Made by a program: the position numbers and the translations under genes
Notes under the pieces: generated by a model
What the model was told of the DNA's origin: nothing
What the model saw: only the letters and a program-made list of their open reading frames with translations
The model's database searches: none
From: Haloferax prahovense DSM 18310
GTDB lineage: Archaea > Halobacteriota > Halobacteria > Halobacteriales > Haloferacaceae
Length of the DNA stretch: 64,000 bases
Reading direction: 5' to 3'
NCBI RefSeq assembly: GCF_000336815.1
Contig: NZ_AOLG01000009.1
Location: forward strand, 59,000 to 122,999
Shown: one piece after another, positions 17,256-25,330 of the stretch
Layout: every line of letters begins with the position of its first letter
How positions within the stretch are numbered: position 1 is the first letter of the stretch

Positions 17256-19349
17256 ATGTCCACCCCCGACGACAGCACCGGGAACGGCGGTGACGACCCC
17301 ATCTCCGTCCTCTACGTCGGCCGGGACCCGGAGTTCGTCGCCCTCGTCGCGACGGCGCTCGAACGCGAGTCCGACCGGCTCGATGTCCGGGGCGAGACCG
17401 CCGTCATCGACGGTATCTCCGTCGTCGAGGACGACGGCGTCGACTGCGTCGTCTCGGAGTACCACCTCCGGGACGGCGACGGCCTCGACCTCCTCACCGC
17501 CGTTCGCGCCCGCTCGTCCGACCTGCCGTTCATCCTCTACACCGCCCACGGCGACGAGGCGGTGGCGAGCCGCGCGATTTCGCTCGGCGTTAGCGACTAC
17601 GTCCGGCGGACCGCCGGCGACGAGGACTTCCACCTCCTCGCGAGCCGCGTGTTCAACGCGGTGTCGCAGTACCGCGTCCAGGAGCGACTCACCGAGTCCG
17701 ACGCGCACCTCGCGACCGTCTACGGCCGCGTCACCGACGGCATCTTCGCGTTAGACGACGACTGGACCGTCAGCTACTGGAACGACGCGATGGCCGAGCG
17801 AACCGGCGTTCCGGCCGCGGAGGCCCTCAACCGAGACTTCCGCGAGCTCTTCCCCGAGGTCGGCTCCGAGATTCACGGGGCGCTCGAAGCCGCGATGGCG
17901 TCGGGAGCCACGACGCGACTCGACACCCGAATCGACGCCTTCGACGTTCGCGTCTCGGCGCGAATCTACCCCGACGACAGCGGGGTGAGCGTCTTCATCC
18001 GCGAGGTCGCCTCCGATGCCGCAGCCGCGGCGGACAGAGCCGGCACCGACGATGCGAGCCTCGACGCCGGGGAAGTCGCGGACCAGTGCGACTCCGGAGC
18101 CGGACCGAGCGCGAGGACGCGTCTCCCGGGGAGAGACGCCGCCGAGCGCGAGCGGCTCGAACGGGCGCTTCGCGACCTTCAGTCAGTCGCCCGCGAACTC
18201 CTCCGCGTCGAGACGAGCGAGGCGGTCGCGGCCGTCGCCGTCGACGCCGTCCGCGACGTGGTCGGCTGGCCCATCTCGGGCGTGTGGTTCCACGACCCCG
18301 ACGACGACGCGCTCGTCCCGGTCGCGCAGTCCGACGCCGCCCGGCAGGTGTTCGGCGAGTCGCCCACTCTCCACCGGGACGGCGAGGAGACGCTCATCTG
18401 GGAGGCGTTCGACGCCAACGAGGTGCGGGTGTACGAGCGAACCGTCGGCGGGTCGGAGGTGCAGCACCCCGACTCGTCCATCGAGTCGGAGGTCCACGTC
18501 CCGCTCGGCGAGTACGGCGTCCTCCTCACCGGCGACACCCGTCAGGGGGCGTTCACCGACGTCGACGTCGAACTCCTCCAACTGCTCGCGTCCACCGTCT
18601 CGTCGGCCGTCGAACGGGCGAAGCGCGAACAGACGCTCCGCGACCGCGAGGCCGAACTCGCGGCGGCGAACGAGCGCCTCGACGAGTTCGTCTCCGTGGT
18701 CGCACACGACCTCCGAAACCCGCTTTCGGTCGCCAAGGGCTACCTCGAAATCGCGGCCGACACCGGCGACCCGGAGCACTTCGAAAAGATAGAGACGGCG
18801 CTCGAACGGATGAACGCCCTCATCAGCGACCTGCTTACGCTCGCTCGACAGGGCTCGCCGGTCACGGAGTTCGAGGCGGTCGACCTCCGGTCGAAGGTCA
18901 CCCACGCGTGGAGCTTCGTCGCCACCGAGGACGCCCGTCTCGAACCGCTCGACCTCGGCGTGGTCCGCGCCGACACGGGCAGGCTCCTCCAACTGTTCGA
19001 GAACCTGTTTCGCAATGCTGTAGAACATGGTTCTACAGGCAACCGGAGTTCGTCCGGTGATGCCGTCGAGCACGGCGGCGCGGCCGCGACCGTGACCGTC
19101 GGCCGACTCGACGACGATGCGGGCTTCTACGTCGAAGACGACGGCGACGGCATCCCCGAGTCGCTCCGCGAGCGGGTGTTCGAACACGGGTACACGACCG
19201 ACCGAACCGGGACGGGGTTCGGGTTGGCTATCGTCGAAAACATCGCCGAGGCCCACGGCTGGTCGGTCACGCTCACCGACGGCACCGACGGCGGCGCGCG
19301 CTTCGAGTTCCGCGGCGTCGAGTGGGTGCACCCCGCCGACGCCGAGTGA
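17256..19349 (+). CDS. Hybrid sensor histidine kinase (receiver-like, PAS, GAF, HisKA, HATPase)
   Basis: A 697-residue soluble sensor kinase. Domains in order are: receiver-like (about 16-135), PAS (about 145-250), linker, GAF (about 305-450), HisKA with H-box VVAHDLRNPLS (about 488) and HATPase with N-box NAVEHG, then DDGDGIPE and GTGFGLAI. It should phosphorylate its His and pass the phosphate to an unknown response regulator. The receiver domain has Glu in place of the phospho-acceptor (VVSEYH, E68) and Arg in place of the conserved Lys, so it is probably not phosphorylated. The N-box is partly duplicated by a palindromic in-frame insertion. There are no membrane segments. It stands alone. 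Confidence 0.88.
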   Translation: MSTPDDSTGNGGDDPISVLYVGRDPEFVALVATALERESDRLDVRGETAVIDGISVVEDDGVDCVVSEYHLRDGDGLDLLTAVRARSSDLPFILYTAHGDEAVASRAISLGVSDYVRRTAGDEDFHLLASRVFNAVSQYRVQERLTESDAHLATVYGRVTDGIFALDDDWTVSYWNDAMAERTGVPAAEALNRDFRELFPEVGSEIHGALEAAMASGATTRLDTRIDAFDVRVSARIYPDDSGVSVFIREVASDAAAAADRAGTDDASLDAGEVADQCDSGAGPSARTRLPGRDAAERERLERALRDLQSVARELLRVETSEAVAAVAVDAVRDVVGWPISGVWFHDPDDDALVPVAQSDAARQVFGESPTLHRDGEETLIWEAFDANEVRVYERTVGGSEVQHPDSSIESEVHVPLGEYGVLLTGDTRQGAFTDVDVELLQLLASTVSSAVERAKREQTLRDREAELAAANERLDEFVSVVAHDLRNPLSVAKGYLEIAADTGDPEHFEKIETALERMNALISDLLTLARQGSPVTEFEAVDLRSKVTHAWSFVATEDARLEPLDLGVVRADTGRLLQLFENLFRNAVEHGSTGNRSSSGDAVEHGGAAATVTVGRLDDDAGFYVEDDGDGIPESLRERVFEHGYTTDRTGTGFGLAIVENIAEAHGWSVTLTDGTDGGARFEFRGVEWVHPADAE
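19014..19076 (+). repeat. Palindromic in-frame repeat in the kinase N-box
   Basis: The sequence for NAVEHG (19014-19031) recurs 45 bases later as DAVEHG (19059-19076). Two inverted repeats lie across and between the copies: GTAGAACatgGTTCTAC (19020-19036) and ACCGGA-gttcg-TCCGGT (19042-19058). The first copy uses AT-rich codons (AAT GCT GTA GAA CAT GGT), unlike its surroundings. The pattern fits a small inserted element with a duplicated target. Confidence 0.65.
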
Positions 19350-19355
19350 CGGCGC

Positions 19356-19616
19356 TCACTCCCGCGCCGCGGTCAGTTTCTCCCTGAGCCGGCCGGCGTC
19401 GACGCGGAACTTGAACGCCGGTCGGTCGTCCACGTAGACGTACGGCACTCGCTCCCCGTACTTCTCGCTGAGTTCGTCGTCGGTATCGACGTTCACGAGG
19501 TCGATATCGACCGGAACGTCCGTCTCGTCTGCGACCTCGCGGACGGTCGCTTCGGCCTCGTCGCAGAGGTCACACTCCGTGCGCGTGTAGATGACGACGG
19601 GAACGGGGTCGCTCAT
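19356..19616 (-). CDS. Glutaredoxin-like thiol oxidoreductase
   Basis: An 86-residue thioredoxin-fold protein with redox motif C15-D-L-C18 in TRTECDLCDEAE. A cis-proline loop (RVPYVYVDD) and the glutaredoxin-family C-terminal helix are also visible. It probably acts in thiol-disulfide exchange in the cytoplasm. Haloarchaea use gamma-glutamylcysteine instead of glutathione, so the physiological partner may be that thiol or a thioredoxin reductase. The start at 19616 (MSDPVPVVIYT) places the first strand correctly; longer frames add unrelated sequence. Confidence 0.85.
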   Translation of the reverse strand: MSDPVPVVIYTRTECDLCDEAEATVREVADETDVPVDIDLVNVDTDDELSEKYGERVPYVYVDDRPAFKFRVDAGRLREKLTAARE

Positions 19617-20040
19617 CGCCCGATGTCGTCGCCGCGGCCTGTTGAGTCTTCTCGTCGGGCTCGTTCTGTGTGGCATGCATCTGTTCCGAGCAATCGCCCT
19701 CGACGACTCGTGAACTCGCCGAGGAGGCTCCGAACCGTCGTTCTGACAGGCCTCGCTTCGCCGGACGCCTCTTCGCTGGCGAACGAGCCGAGCGGTTCCT
19801 GACGACCCGCAGGCGCGGGGCCGTTGGCGGCGACCGCATCGTAATCCCCGGTGATGCGTGCGAGAAATTCGTGTCTCCGACCCACGACTCCTCGATTCGC
19901 GTCGGGCGCAGAACATGTCACTGATGTACCTTTTGGCCGATTGGCAGTCGAAATAGAGCCGCAATTCGGGCGTTAGAGGGAGATAACGGCCTTGCTTTCT
20001 GCCGATACTCGTTATTCCGGACGGCGATTCCGGAGGCGAA
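19617..20040. other. Intergenic stretch without a supported gene
   Basis: About 470 bases separate the glutaredoxin start from the next gene. A 102-codon minus-strand frame (19613-19921) exists but has poor codon fit and overlaps the glutaredoxin start. The final part holds an AT-rich promoter (TGTTAATATAG at about 20043) for the gene at 20089. Nothing else is recognisable. Confidence 0.5.
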
Positions 20041-20088
20041 CTGTTAATATAGAAGAAGCGACCAGTCACAAATCGATCGAATCCTCGT

Positions 20089-20586
20089 ATGGCGACAACA
20101 TCCGAACCCGGACTCTCCGAGACGCGAATTCACGAGGTACTGAGTAACGACCGCCGTCGGATGGCCATCGAGTTCCTCCAAGACGGTGACCTGACCCTCC
20201 GCGAACTCTCGGAGCGCATCGCGGAAGCGGAGACCGGGGAGTCGCCGCCGCCGCGGAACATCCGCCAGAGCGCCTACGTCTCGCTGCAACAGACTCACAT
20301 CCCCAAACTCGCCGAACTGGACATCGTGAACTACGACGACGAGTCGAAGGTCGTCTCGCTGGCCGAGGCGGGCGACGTGACGGTTTACATGGAGGTCGTC
20401 CCCGAGGGCGAACTCTCGTGGAGCGAGTACTACGCCGCGCTCGCCGCGCTCGGCATCGTCCTCATGATCGCCGTTGCTGTCGGCGTCCCGGTCATCTCGG
20501 GCGTCGGCGCGCCCGGTCTCGGCTCGCTCGTCTTCGCCGTTCTCGGCGGCTCCGCGGTCTACCAGCGCTGGACCCAAGAGAACTAA
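20089..20586 (+). CDS. Membrane-anchored winged-helix protein (DUF7344-like)
   Basis: A 165-residue protein. The N-terminal part (about 10-95) is a winged-helix domain: EVLSNDRRRMAIEFLQ, LTLRELSERIAEAE, SAYVSLQQTHIPKLAELDIV and a basic-acidic wing. This is the haloarchaeal HTH type I know as DUF7344. Two C-terminal transmembrane segments follow (about 122-140 and 145-160). It could be a membrane-tethered DNA-binding regulator, but neither target nor signal is known. The TATA box TTAATATA lies about 40 bases upstream. It is monocistronic. Confidence 0.8.
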   Translation: MATTSEPGLSETRIHEVLSNDRRRMAIEFLQDGDLTLRELSERIAEAETGESPPPRNIRQSAYVSLQQTHIPKLAELDIVNYDDESKVVSLAEAGDVTVYMEVVPEGELSWSEYYAALAALGIVLMIAVAVGVPVISGVGAPGLGSLVFAVLGGSAVYQRWTQEN

Positions 20587-20733
20587 CGCTTCGTCGCCCC
20601 GCTCTTCTGTCGAGTCAGTCAGTTCAGTCGAACTCGCCGCCGGCCGCACGCCGGCCGCTCGCCGCCCGGACACGACGGCGTCGGCGACGACTGACGACGG
20701 TGGCATTTAGTCCGTTCCGCCACGACTCGGCGT

Positions 20734-20895
20734 ATGCGCGACCCGTCCGACCCGAACGGACCGCCGACGGTCTGCGACGAGTGCGGCGCGAGACACTCGT
20801 TTCGGCGGCGGTTCGTCACCGGCGGCGGCTGGCGAACCGTCTACCGATGTTCGGAGTGTGGTTCCCGCGCGCCGAGCGACGCCGACCCCGAGTGA
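20734..20895 (+). CDS. 53-residue zinc-ribbon protein
   Basis: A small frame MRDPSDPNGPPTVCDECGAR carries two CxxC knuckles, CDEC (14, 17) and CSEC (39, 42), separated by a basic strand RRRFVTGGGWRTVYR. This is a typical zinc ribbon. Codon use is normal and the frame lies in a clean gap between genes. The function is unknown. It is shorter than most automatic cut-offs. Confidence 0.65.
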   Translation: MRDPSDPNGPPTVCDECGARHSFRRRFVTGGGWRTVYRCSECGSRAPSDADPE

Positions 20896-20937
20896 CCGAG
20901 TGCGACTCGGGAGCGGCCGGCGACGACCCGCGGCGCG

Positions 20938-21582
20938 TCAGCAGTAGGTGTCGCGCATCGTCCGCGCGAACAGTCCGTCTCGGTCGAGCGCGATGGCGAC
21001 GAGGACGAACTCCTCGTCGAGGGGGCGCAAGACGAACACCTCGCGGGGCGCGTCGGGCACGTCGGTCTCGTCGTCGAGGCGGTCCAAAAGCGGGTCTACG
21101 GGGACGACCCCGTCGCCGAACTCGTCGAACAGGTCACGCGCGCCGGGCTGTTTCGCGAAGACGTAGAGCACGGCGTTCGGGTCGCCGTCGGTGCCGTAGG
21201 TGACGCGCGAGCCGATGGCCTCGCCGTCGCCGGTCGCGTGCCACGTCTCGCGGGCGGCCTCGAACAGCCCCGTCGCGGCACCGACGAACCGAAAGCGGGT
21301 CCGGTCGCGGACCGACACGTCTGCAAAGTGCGGGTCGCCGTCGTCCCACGTCAGCGTCGCCTCGATTTCGTTTCCGGGTTCGAGCGCCGAGACGCGCTCT
21401 GCGAGGTCGCCGTTGTAGCCGGTCTGTGGCACGTAGGTCGGTGAGTAGGCGTCGTCGGCGTCGGTCTCGACGGCCGGGTCGGCCCAGTCGACGCGCTCCT
21501 CGGGGAGTTCGAGCAAGAGGAGTTCGTCTCCGTCGCGCGGACTGCGATAGACCCGGAACCGGCCGGTCGTCGTGACCTCCAT
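20938..21582 (-). CDS. Conserved haloarchaeal protein (DUF6663-like)
   Basis: A 214-residue acidic protein beginning MEVTTTGRFRVYRSPRDGDE. It has alternating beta strands in the first half and a helix around FEAARETWHATGDGEAIGSR. It resembles the haloarchaeal family I know as DUF6663 (from memory), which lacks a known function. There is no signal peptide or membrane helix. The downstream kdgK gene lies on the same strand further upstream, separated by about 50 bases, so co-transcription behind kdgK is possible. Confidence 0.65.
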   Translation of the reverse strand: MEVTTTGRFRVYRSPRDGDELLLLELPEERVDWADPAVETDADDAYSPTYVPQTGYNGDLAERVSALEPGNEIEATLTWDDGDPHFADVSVRDRTRFRFVGAATGLFEAARETWHATGDGEAIGSRVTYGTDGDPNAVLYVFAKQPGARDLFDEFGDGVVPVDPLLDRLDDETDVPDAPREVFVLRPLDEEFVLVAIALDRDGLFARTMRDTYC

Positions 21583-21633
21583 GTCGGCGGCTACTGGACG
21601 GACGGAAATACGCCTGCCGGTCGCCGGGCGACC

Positions 21634-22590
21634 CTACCGCGAGATGCCGTCGCCCTCGTCGGCGACGACGCGCTCGACGTCTTCGGGGTTGACGACCGCG
21701 ATGTCGCCGTCGACGGTCCGCTTGAGCGACGCCGTCGCCGACGCCCACCGCAGCGACTCGGCCACGCTCCCGCCGTCGAGGTGCTTGGCGAGATAGCCGC
21801 CGACGAAGGCGTCGCCGGTCCCGATGGCGTCGCGGGTCTCAGCCTCGTAGACGCCCTGTTCGGACACCGCTCCGCCGGAGACGGCGAGCGACCCCTTCTC
21901 GCCGCGAGTGACGACGACGGTCTCGATACCGTAGTCCTCGGCGAGCCCGCGGGCGACGGACTCGGCGTCGCCGTCGCGCCCGAGGACGGTCGCCGCGTCG
22001 CGCTCGGCGGCGAACAGCAGGTCGACGGAGCCGAGCAGGTCTCGGTAGCCCTCGGCCGCCTCCTCGGGCGACCAGAGCTTCGTCCGGTAGTTCAGGTCGA
22101 AGGCGGTCGTCGTCCCGGCGTCCTGCGCCGCATCGAGCACGTCGGCCGTGGTCTCGCGGAGCGTCTCGGAGAGCGCGGGGGTGATGCCGCTCGTGTAGCA
22201 CACCTCGGCGTCGCGGACGGCGTCGAGGTCGGTTTCGCCCGTCTCCAGCGTCGTCACGGCCGCGTCGGCGCGGTCGTAGACGACGTTCGTCGGGCGCGGC
22301 GACGCCCCGTGTTCGAGGTAGTAGACGCCCTGTCGGGCGTCGTCGGTCCAGACGACGCCGTCGGTGTCGACGCCGTGGCTCCGGAGTTCGCCGACGATTC
22401 GCCGGCCGAGCGGCGAGTCCGGGAGCTTCGAGAACCACGCTGCGTCCCCTCCGAGTCGGGTGGCGGCGACGGCGACGTTCGACTCCGCGCCGCCCGCCTG
22501 CACTTCGAGTTCGCGGGTGGTCTCGAGTCGCTCGCCACGCGGCGGCGACAGCCGAAGCATCGTCTCGCCGAAGGTCACGAGTGCTGTCAT
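21634..22590 (-). CDS. kdgK: 2-keto-3-deoxygluconate kinase (PfkB family)
   Basis: A 318-residue PfkB-family sugar kinase. The N-terminal sugar-binding block [17 protein letters not shown] (about 32-48) and the C-terminal ATP/catalytic motif [14 protein letters not shown] (about 255-268, catalytic Asp in GTGD) are intact. It phosphorylates KDG to KDPG in the semi-phosphorylative Entner-Doudoroff pathway, which haloarchaea use for glucose breakdown. It fits KdgK of Haloferax volcanii (HVO_0549, from memory). The start at 22590 ([15 protein letters not shown]) matches family length; the longer frame is unsupported. Confidence 0.9.
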   Translation of the reverse strand: MTALVTFGETMLRLSPPRGERLETTRELEVQAGGAESNVAVAATRLGGDAAWFSKLPDSPLGRRIVGELRSHGVDTDGVVWTDDARQGVYYLEHGASPRPTNVVYDRADAAVTTLETGETDLDAVRDAEVCYTSGITPALSETLRETTADVLDAAQDAGTTTAFDLNYRTKLWSPEEAAEGYRDLLGSVDLLFAAERDAATVLGRDGDAESVARGLAEDYGIETVVVTRGEKGSLAVSGGAVSEQGVYEAETRDAIGTGDAFVGGYLAKHLDGGSVAESLRWASATASLKRTVDGDIAVVNPEDVERVVADEGDGISR

Positions 22591-22679
22591 GGAAGGCCGT
22601 TCGCGGGCGCGATATAAACCTCCGGCGTTGCCGTCGAATGACACGCCTGCGGTCGATTCGTTCGCCCCCGCGTGCCGGC

Positions 22680-22982
22680 TCACGCGGCGGTCAATCGCCG
22701 GACGAGGTAGATGAACGCGATGGGGATGCTCAGAAACGGAATCGCCACGAGGTAGTACACGGGGGAGGGAACCCAGTCGCTCTCGCGGGCGAGGTCCAGC
22801 CGGTCGACGTGGAGCGCCAGCGGGCCGACGACCACGGCGGCCGCCGTCCCGTAGAGCCGAATCGCCTGCCCGGCCGCGTCGGCCCACGGCGGCACGCTCG
22901 GCCCCGTCGCCGCCGTGAAGAGATACGAGACGACGAGCGCCAGCGGCCCGAAGCAGATGCCCAGAAAGACCAGCGGATTCAT
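22680..22982 (-). CDS. Small three-helix membrane protein
   Basis: A 100-residue protein beginning [20 protein letters not shown]. It has three predicted transmembrane segments (about 4-24, 41-57 and 75-94) and a short basic C-terminus (YLVRRL). The start at 22982 is preferred over the longer frame, whose added part has poor codon fit. It has no recognised family. It lies between mutL and kdgK, about 90 bases from each neighbour, all on the same strand. Confidence 0.65.
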   Translation of the reverse strand: MNPLVFLGICFGPLALVVSYLFTAATGPSVPPWADAAGQAIRLYGTAAAVVVGPLALHVDRLDLARESDWVPSPVYYLVAIPFLSIPIAFIYLVRRLTAA

Positions 22983-23092
22983 CGCCTCCACCGTCTCGGT
23001 GCCCCGACTTGAATCCTCGCCGATGCTATCGGTTCCGAGAATCGGAGGTCGGGTCGCGGATAGCGGCGGGCAACGCGACCGACCCGCGCCGG

Positions 23093-25330
23093 CTACTCCT
23101 CGCGTCGTCGCCCGCCGTGGCCGGGGTAGTCGCGCTCGAAGCGCGAGGTGATTTCGTCGCGGTCGAACTCGATGATGACCGGGCGACCGTGGGGGCAGGC
23201 GTAGGGGTTCTCGCAGTCGTCGAGCGCGGCGAGCAGGTCGAGCACGGAGCCCTCCCGGAGCGACGTGTTGCCCGTAATCGAGGGGTAACACGCGAGGTCC
23301 GACAGCAGTTCGTCGGCGACGGCGTCGACGGTCTTCCGGCCGCCGTCGGCCTCCTCGCGGACGAACGCCGTCAGCGCGTCGCGGAGCAGTCCGGGGTCGA
23401 GCGCGGCGTCGAACACCGCCGGCACGGTGCGGACCGAGACGGTCCGCTCGCCGGTCCGCCCGGCGTGGAATCCCACCTGCGCCAGCGCCTCGCGGTACTC
23501 CTCGAACAGCGCCGCCTCGCGCGCCGTGAGTTCGAGTTCGACCGGTTCGGCCAGCGCCTGCGTCGGCGTATCGCCTTCGACCTCGCCCTTCAGGCGCTCG
23601 TAGTTCACGCGCTCGTCGGCGGCGTGCTGGTCGACGAGCACCAACCCCTCGTCGGTCTCGGCGACGATGTAGGTGTCCGCGAGTTGGCCGATGATTCGCA
23701 TCGACGGGAGCGAGTCGAACTCGGGTGAGAGGTCCGCCTCCTCCCCGGAGAGGTCGCGCTGGGTCGTCGGCGCGGCGATTCGCGAGGGGCGACGTGGCGG
23801 GGTTTCGCTGTCCGACTCGGACTCCGATTCGGGGTCGTCGGACGGCCTCGTTGCCTGTGTCGCCTCCGGTTCAGTCTCGTCGGTCGAAAGCGACGACTGC
23901 TCGGTCGTCTCCGGTCCCGGCGCGAGGTCGTATTCGCGGGGCGGCGTCGGCGGCGCAGACGCCGGCGTCGAGGCCGAAGTCGAACCGGACGAACCCCCCG
24001 AACCCTCGGGCGTCTCGGCGGACGCATCGGCGTCGCCGTCAGCCGGATTCTCGGCGTCGACGCCCGACCCTCGTTCAGTTGCAGTCGTGGTGTCTGGTCC
24101 GGCATCGTCGGCCGCGACCGCGTCCGGGTTCGACTGTGCATCCGACTCGCGGGCCTCCCGCGCCGACTGCACGTCCCGCGCGGACGGGGGGTCCGCGTCG
24201 TCGTCTGTTTCGCCGCCCGTCTCCGATTCCCGGGCGTCGTGGGGGTCCATCGACGCCGCGTCGTCGTCCGTCGAACCGGGTTGGATGGCCGCCTCGTCGG
24301 CTTTCGACCGGCCTCGCGGGGCCGACGACCGGACGAGGCCGTGATTCAGCAGGGCGTCTTCGACCGCATCGGTCACGTCGCGCTTGACGCCGGCCTCGTC
24401 GTCCCAGCGGACCTCCATCTTCCGCGGGTGGACGTTCACGTCCACGGCGTCGGGCGCGACCTCGACGAACAGCACCGCGAAGGGGTAGCGGTCGGCGTCG
24501 AGTTGGCCGCCGTAGGCGTCGAGGACGGCCTCGCGGAGCACGCGGTCGGTGACGTAGCGGTCGTTGACGAACGTCGAGAGGTAGTCGCGGGTGCTTCGGG
24601 TTGTCTCGGGGTGGCTCACGAGCCCCGAGACGGAGACGCCGGGGGCGTCGCGGTCGACCGGAACCATCGACTCCGCGACCTCGCGGCCGTACACCGAGAG
24701 CACGGTCGACTGGAGGTCGCCGCGGCCCTCGGTGGCGAACACCTCGCGGTCGTCGTGTTCGAGCGAGACGGCCACGTCGGGGTTGGCGAGGGCGTAGTGG
24801 GTGACGACCGCGTTGACGTGGTCGAACTCGGTCGCCGTCGTCTTGAGGAACTTCCGTCGCGCGGGCGTGTTGTAAAACAGGTCGTCGACCTCGACGACCG
24901 TCCCCTCGGGACAGCCGGCCGGCCGAATCGACTCGACCTCGCCGCCCTCGTACTTCAGCTCCGTGCCCACGTCGCCGCCGCGGGGCTTCGACCGGATGGT
25001 CAGCCGCGACACCGCGCCGATGGTGTGGAGCGCCTCGCCGCGGAAGCCGAGGGTGCCGACGCCGGCTTCGAGGTCCTCGATATCGCCGATTTTGCTCGTC
25101 GTGTGCTCGCGGACGGCGAGTTCGAGGTCCTCCTCGCTCATGCCGACGCCGTCGTCGCGGATGCGGACGCCCTCCACGCCGCCGGCGTCGACGGCCACGG
25201 AGATGCGCGTCGCGTCCGCGTCGAGGCTGTTTTCGAACAACTCCTTGACGACCGAGGCGGGCCGTTCGACCACCTCGCCGGCGGCGATGCGCTGGATGGT
25301 CTTCTCGTCGAGCTGTTTGATGTCGCTCAT
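23093..25330 (-). CDS. mutL: DNA mismatch repair protein MutL
   Basis: A 745-residue MutL. The N-terminal GHKL ATPase has IAAGEVVERPASVVKE, DDGVGMSEED and a TLGFRGEALHTI-type block. A long D/E/S/T-rich linker (about residues 330-545) follows, then the C-terminal domain. That domain carries the endonuclease motif DQHAADERVNYE (about 565), matching DQHA-x2-E-x4-E, and CPHGRPVI (about 712). MutL should nick the strand near mismatches found by MutS. The start overlaps the mutS stop by four bases. The linker is longer than in bacteria, as usual in haloarchaea. Confidence 0.95.
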   Translation of the reverse strand: MSDIKQLDEKTIQRIAAGEVVERPASVVKELFENSLDADATRISVAVDAGGVEGVRIRDDGVGMSEEDLELAVREHTTSKIGDIEDLEAGVGTLGFRGEALHTIGAVSRLTIRSKPRGGDVGTELKYEGGEVESIRPAGCPEGTVVEVDDLFYNTPARRKFLKTTATEFDHVNAVVTHYALANPDVAVSLEHDDREVFATEGRGDLQSTVLSVYGREVAESMVPVDRDAPGVSVSGLVSHPETTRSTRDYLSTFVNDRYVTDRVLREAVLDAYGGQLDADRYPFAVLFVEVAPDAVDVNVHPRKMEVRWDDEAGVKRDVTDAVEDALLNHGLVRSSAPRGRSKADEAAIQPGSTDDDAASMDPHDARESETGGETDDDADPPSARDVQSAREARESDAQSNPDAVAADDAGPDTTTATERGSGVDAENPADGDADASAETPEGSGGSSGSTSASTPASAPPTPPREYDLAPGPETTEQSSLSTDETEPEATQATRPSDDPESESESDSETPPRRPSRIAAPTTQRDLSGEEADLSPEFDSLPSMRIIGQLADTYIVAETDEGLVLVDQHAADERVNYERLKGEVEGDTPTQALAEPVELELTAREAALFEEYREALAQVGFHAGRTGERTVSVRTVPAVFDAALDPGLLRDALTAFVREEADGGRKTVDAVADELLSDLACYPSITGNTSLREGSVLDLLAALDDCENPYACPHGRPVIIEFDRDEITSRFERDYPGHGGRRREE

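Noticed and set aside
19613..19921. 102-codon minus-strand frame upstream of the glutaredoxin-like gene
   Set aside because: Overlaps the glutaredoxin start and has mixed codon use and no motif. A decayed gene cannot be excluded.
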